Shown: positions 4,872 through 6,749 of the stretch, in pieces
Layout: each line of letters begins with the position of its first letter
Numbering within the stretch: the stretch's first letter is position 1
The notes under the pieces: generated by a model
What the model saw: the letters and a program-made list of their open reading frames with translations, nothing else
The model's database searches: none
What the model was told of the DNA's origin: nothing
Program-made: the position numbers and the translations under genes
NCBI GenBank assembly: GCA_043812755.1
Contig: JBDRLV010000025.1
Coordinates: forward strand, 1 to 6,749
Length of the DNA: 6,749 nt
From: JBDRLV01 sp043812755
Lineage (GTDB): Bacteria > Patescibacteriota > Patescibacteriia > UBA9934 > GWF2-40-263
Direction: 5' to 3'

Positions 4872-6095
4872 ATGCTAACTTCTATATTCGAGAATGAGAA
4901 AAAATTTATAAAAGGTCGTTCTTCAAATGAACGGCGACTTTTGGCTTCATTCTTTTTTTGGGCACTTTCCCAACCGTTTTTAAGTGTTTTTATTAATACA
5001 TATTTATGGCGCGATAATCCTGTACCAATTACTCTCTTTTTCTATTCTTCTGGATTTTTTGCAGGCATGATAATTGGCTTCTTTTTGAATACGCGTTTTT
5101 TCTTGCGCACATTGTGTGTTAAGCGAGCACTAATTTTGGGAATACTATTACAGGCAGTTATTCCGTTTTTGCTAATCTGGCTTCACTTAGAAACAATTTT
5201 ACCAACAGTTTTTATTGGCCTTTTAATAGGTACAGGTGCAGGGTTTTATTGGGCTAACCGCAACACTTTAACATCACAGGCAACAGATAAGTCAAAGCGA
5301 AATGCATATGCAAGTATTGAGTTTTCATTAATGACATTTGCTGGTGTTATTTCACCACTTTTGCTTGGTTGGTTTTTGGGGTTTTCAGAACACACAGAGC
5401 TGTATTCTGTGCAAACAGCGTATACAGTTTCTGCATGGGTTAGCATGGGTCTGCTTGCAATCAGTGCTTATTTTTTAACCAAACTCACACTTGGGAAAGA
5501 GTGTTTCAATATTAAAAGTCTTTTTGTAAAACAAGCCAGCAGGCGTTGGCAATGGTTGAGAGCTTTTGAGTTTTTCGATGGAATGATTTATGGGGCAGAG
5601 GCGGTAATTCCACTATTGCTTATTTTATATTTTCTTGGAAAAGAGGGGATGGTTGGTACAATTGGCTCTGCAACAGCTTTACTTTCAGGTGTCCTGCTTT
5701 ATGCAATTGGTCGTCGAATTCGAGATGAGATAAGGGTTATTCAGGTATGGTTTTTGTTTTCATTCATTGGTGTAATTTGTATCGCAGCATTTTTCAATCC
5801 AATAGCAATTCTTTTTTATTATTTTTTACGTGGCCTTACAGGATCTTTCAAGGGATCTGCTTTGCAAATAATTCTTCTTGATGTGGTTGCAGATCAGAAG
5901 AATAGCGATGACTCAAGGCGCATTCAATTATTGTTTGACAGGGAAGTTGTTTTGAATTTTGGCCGACTTGCTGTACTTATTCCTCTAATCCCTCTGAGTT
6001 ACTTTTATCCGGATTTTGTAATGAGATTTGGATTGTTTATTGTTTTATTTGCACAGCTTGGTTTGGTTGCGTGCGCAAAGAAAATGAAGACATAG
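4872..6095 (+). CDS. MFS-like membrane transporter, about 12 TM segments
   Basis: 407 residues, typical length for a major facilitator. Hydrophobic segments by eye: 22-45, 51-73, 84-105, 108-127, 149-170, 183-203, 231-256, 261-281, 288-306, 308-327, 358-378 and 381-402, which gives two six-helix halves with a central loop at about 204-230. TM4 runs into GAGFYWANRNTLTSQATDKSKRN (122-144), reminiscent of MFS proteins with a G-x-x-x-G-x-x-Y/F-W-A-x-R signature. The classical D-R-x-G-R-R loop between TM2 and TM3 is replaced by NTRFFLRTLCVKR, so the family assignment rests on topology and overall look. There is no signal peptide and no substrate can be named. It has its own promoter directly before the ATG, and a strong hairpin follows the TAG stop, so it is a monocistronic unit. 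Confidence 0.78.
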   Translation: MLTSIFENEKKFIKGRSSNERRLLASFFFWALSQPFLSVFINTYLWRDNPVPITLFFYSSGFFAGMIIGFFLNTRFFLRTLCVKRALILGILLQAVIPFLLIWLHLETILPTVFIGLLIGTGAGFYWANRNTLTSQATDKSKRNAYASIEFSLMTFAGVISPLLLGWFLGFSEHTELYSVQTAYTVSAWVSMGLLAISAYFLTKLTLGKECFNIKSLFVKQASRRWQWLRAFEFFDGMIYGAEAVIPLLLILYFLGKEGMVGTIGSATALLSGVLLYAIGRRIRDEIRVIQVWFLFSFIGVICIAAFFNPIAILFYYFLRGLTGSFKGSALQIILLDVVADQKNSDDSRRIQLLFDREVVLNFGRLAVLIPLIPLSYFYPDFVMRFGLFIVLFAQLGLVACAKKMKT

Positions 6096-6118
6096 CGTTT
6101 TCTTAAATTTTACAGAGA

Positions 6119-6150
6119 AAAAATACCGCTTGTGTATAAGCGGTATTTTT
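6119..6150. terminator. Bidirectional terminator between convergent genes
   Basis: Perfect 13-bp stem, AAAAATACCGCTT (6119-6131) with AAGCGGTATTTTT (6138-6150), around a 6-nt loop. T-runs exist on both strands. It lies 24 bp after the transporter stop and 2 bp from the stop of the convergent exonuclease gene, serving both. Confidence 0.9.
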
Positions 6151-6152
6151 GT

Positions 6153-6749
6153 TTATTTGTTGATATGTATTCCAATCGGTGCATGATCTGAGCCTTGCAC
6201 ATCTTTCAGAATAAAAGCGTTTTTGATTTTTGGCAGGATTTTTTTATCAGCCCAGAAGTAATCAATGCGCCAGCCTACGTTGCGTTCACGAGCGCGCGAC
6301 TTCATGTCCCAGTAGCTGTACGCGTCTTTTTTTTTAGGATGAAAATGTCGGAACGTGTCCACATAATTATTTGCTTCAAGTTTATCAAGCCATGCACGCT
6401 CAACAGGGAGGAATCCAGTATTTTTTTCATTTGCTTTTGGGCGCGCCAGATCAATTTCATGATGTGCTGTGTTTACGTCCCCACACACAATCACAGGTTT
6501 CTTTTTGCGATATGAATTTATGAGGTGCAGGAATCGCTCATAAAAATCTAATTTATATTTTATTCTGTGCTCTCCTTGTCCTCCATTTGGAAAGTAGACA
6601 TTAAAGAGATAGAAGTTTTTGTGTTCAGTAAGGACAATGCGACCTTCTTCGTCCAAGAGCGGTTCGCCAAAACTTGTAATACTCTTGATAGGTTCTTGTT
6701 TTGAAAATGTAGCCACACCACTATAGCCTTTGCGCTGTGCTTGATTCCA
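6153..6749 (-). CDS. xthA: Exodeoxyribonuclease III / AP endonuclease, C-terminal 198 residues (runs off right edge)
   Basis: The frame is open from the window edge (first codon TGG at 6749-6747) to TAA at 6153-6155. An in-frame GTG at 6716-6714 is not the start: the 11 codons upstream of it (WNQAQRKGYSG) are family sequence. Visible motifs, numbered from the first codon in the window: NVYFPNGG (50-57), CGDVNTAH (89-96) with catalytic D91 and N93, ARPKANEKNTGFLPVERAW (102-120), RARERNVGWRIDYF (152-165) with D163, and GSDHAPIG (186-193) with D188 and H189. These are the Asp-Asn, Asp and Asp-His elements of the endonuclease/exonuclease/phosphatase fold. The missing N-terminus, about 60-65 residues, would hold the metal-binding Asn and Glu. 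The enzyme cuts DNA at abasic sites and trims 3' ends in base-excision repair. The family call is secure. Confidence 0.93.
   Translation of the reverse strand, partial: WNQAQRKGYSGVATFSKQEPIKSITSFGEPLLDEEGRIVLTEHKNFYLFNVYFPNGGQGEHRIKYKLDFYERFLHLINSYRKKKPVIVCGDVNTAHHEIDLARPKANEKNTGFLPVERAWLDKLEANNYVDTFRHFHPKKKDAYSYWDMKSRARERNVGWRIDYFWADKKILPKIKNAFILKDVQGSDHAPIGIHINK

Noticed and set aside
6714..6716. GTG as start codon of the exonuclease III gene
   Set aside because: The frame stays open to the window edge and the upstream codons (WNQAQRKGYSG) match the conserved family sequence, so the gene is truncated by the window.

Overview
The window reads as a compact, AT-rich bacterial chromosome segment, most likely from the Patescibacteria (CPR). 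The best pointer is the gene at 4032-4736, which encodes two CxxC-x17-CxxC zinc ribbons on an RGG-rich scaffold, a protein type I associate with CPR genomes. Small gene sizes, overlapping starts and stops, a small HicBA module and near-absence of Shine-Dalgarno sequences fit this. TGA is used as a real stop in two genes (HicA-like 1679-1936 and HD hydrolase 2925-3428), so the code is standard and not the TGA=Gly code of Gracilibacteria/SR1. Finer placement cannot be made from the sequence.

Left part, minus strand (read right to left from 3812 to 1): (i) an operon of a cupin (3435-3812), a small RSH/Mesh1-like HD hydrolase (2925-3428) and an FMN nitroreductase (2377-2928), with a 6-nt gap then a 4-nt ATGA overlap, closed by a hairpin terminator (2345-2368); (ii) a toxin-antitoxin-like operon of HicB-like antitoxin (1945-2268), HicA-like toxin (1679-1936) and a 53-residue basic protein coupled to the toxin by an ATGA overlap (1521-1682), driven by a clear promoter (2278-2305) with a palindrome just upstream and closed by a second hairpin almost identical in sequence to the first; (iii) a SAMHD1/dNTPase-type HD hydrolase (479-1468) overlapping by 8 nt the start of a U32-family peptidase-like gene that leaves the window at position 1.

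Right part: a 219-bp divergent intergenic region (3813-4031), then on the plus strand the zinc-ribbon/RGG/lysine-tail protein (4032-4736) with terminator, and a 12-TM MFS-like transporter (4872-6095) with its own promoter. A perfect 13-bp hairpin (6119-6150) separates it from a convergent minus-strand exonuclease III gene whose N-terminus lies beyond the right edge.

Two themes stand out. First, three promoters with good -10 elements lie so close to the ATG (predicted leaders 0-5 nt, no Shine-Dalgarno) that leaderless mRNAs are predicted. Second, two different HD-fold nucleotide-hydrolase-like proteins occur near a HicBA module, and both have changes at residues that are conserved in the families they resemble. 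No tRNA, rRNA, CRISPR array, IS element or gene-free stretch above 300 bp was seen.
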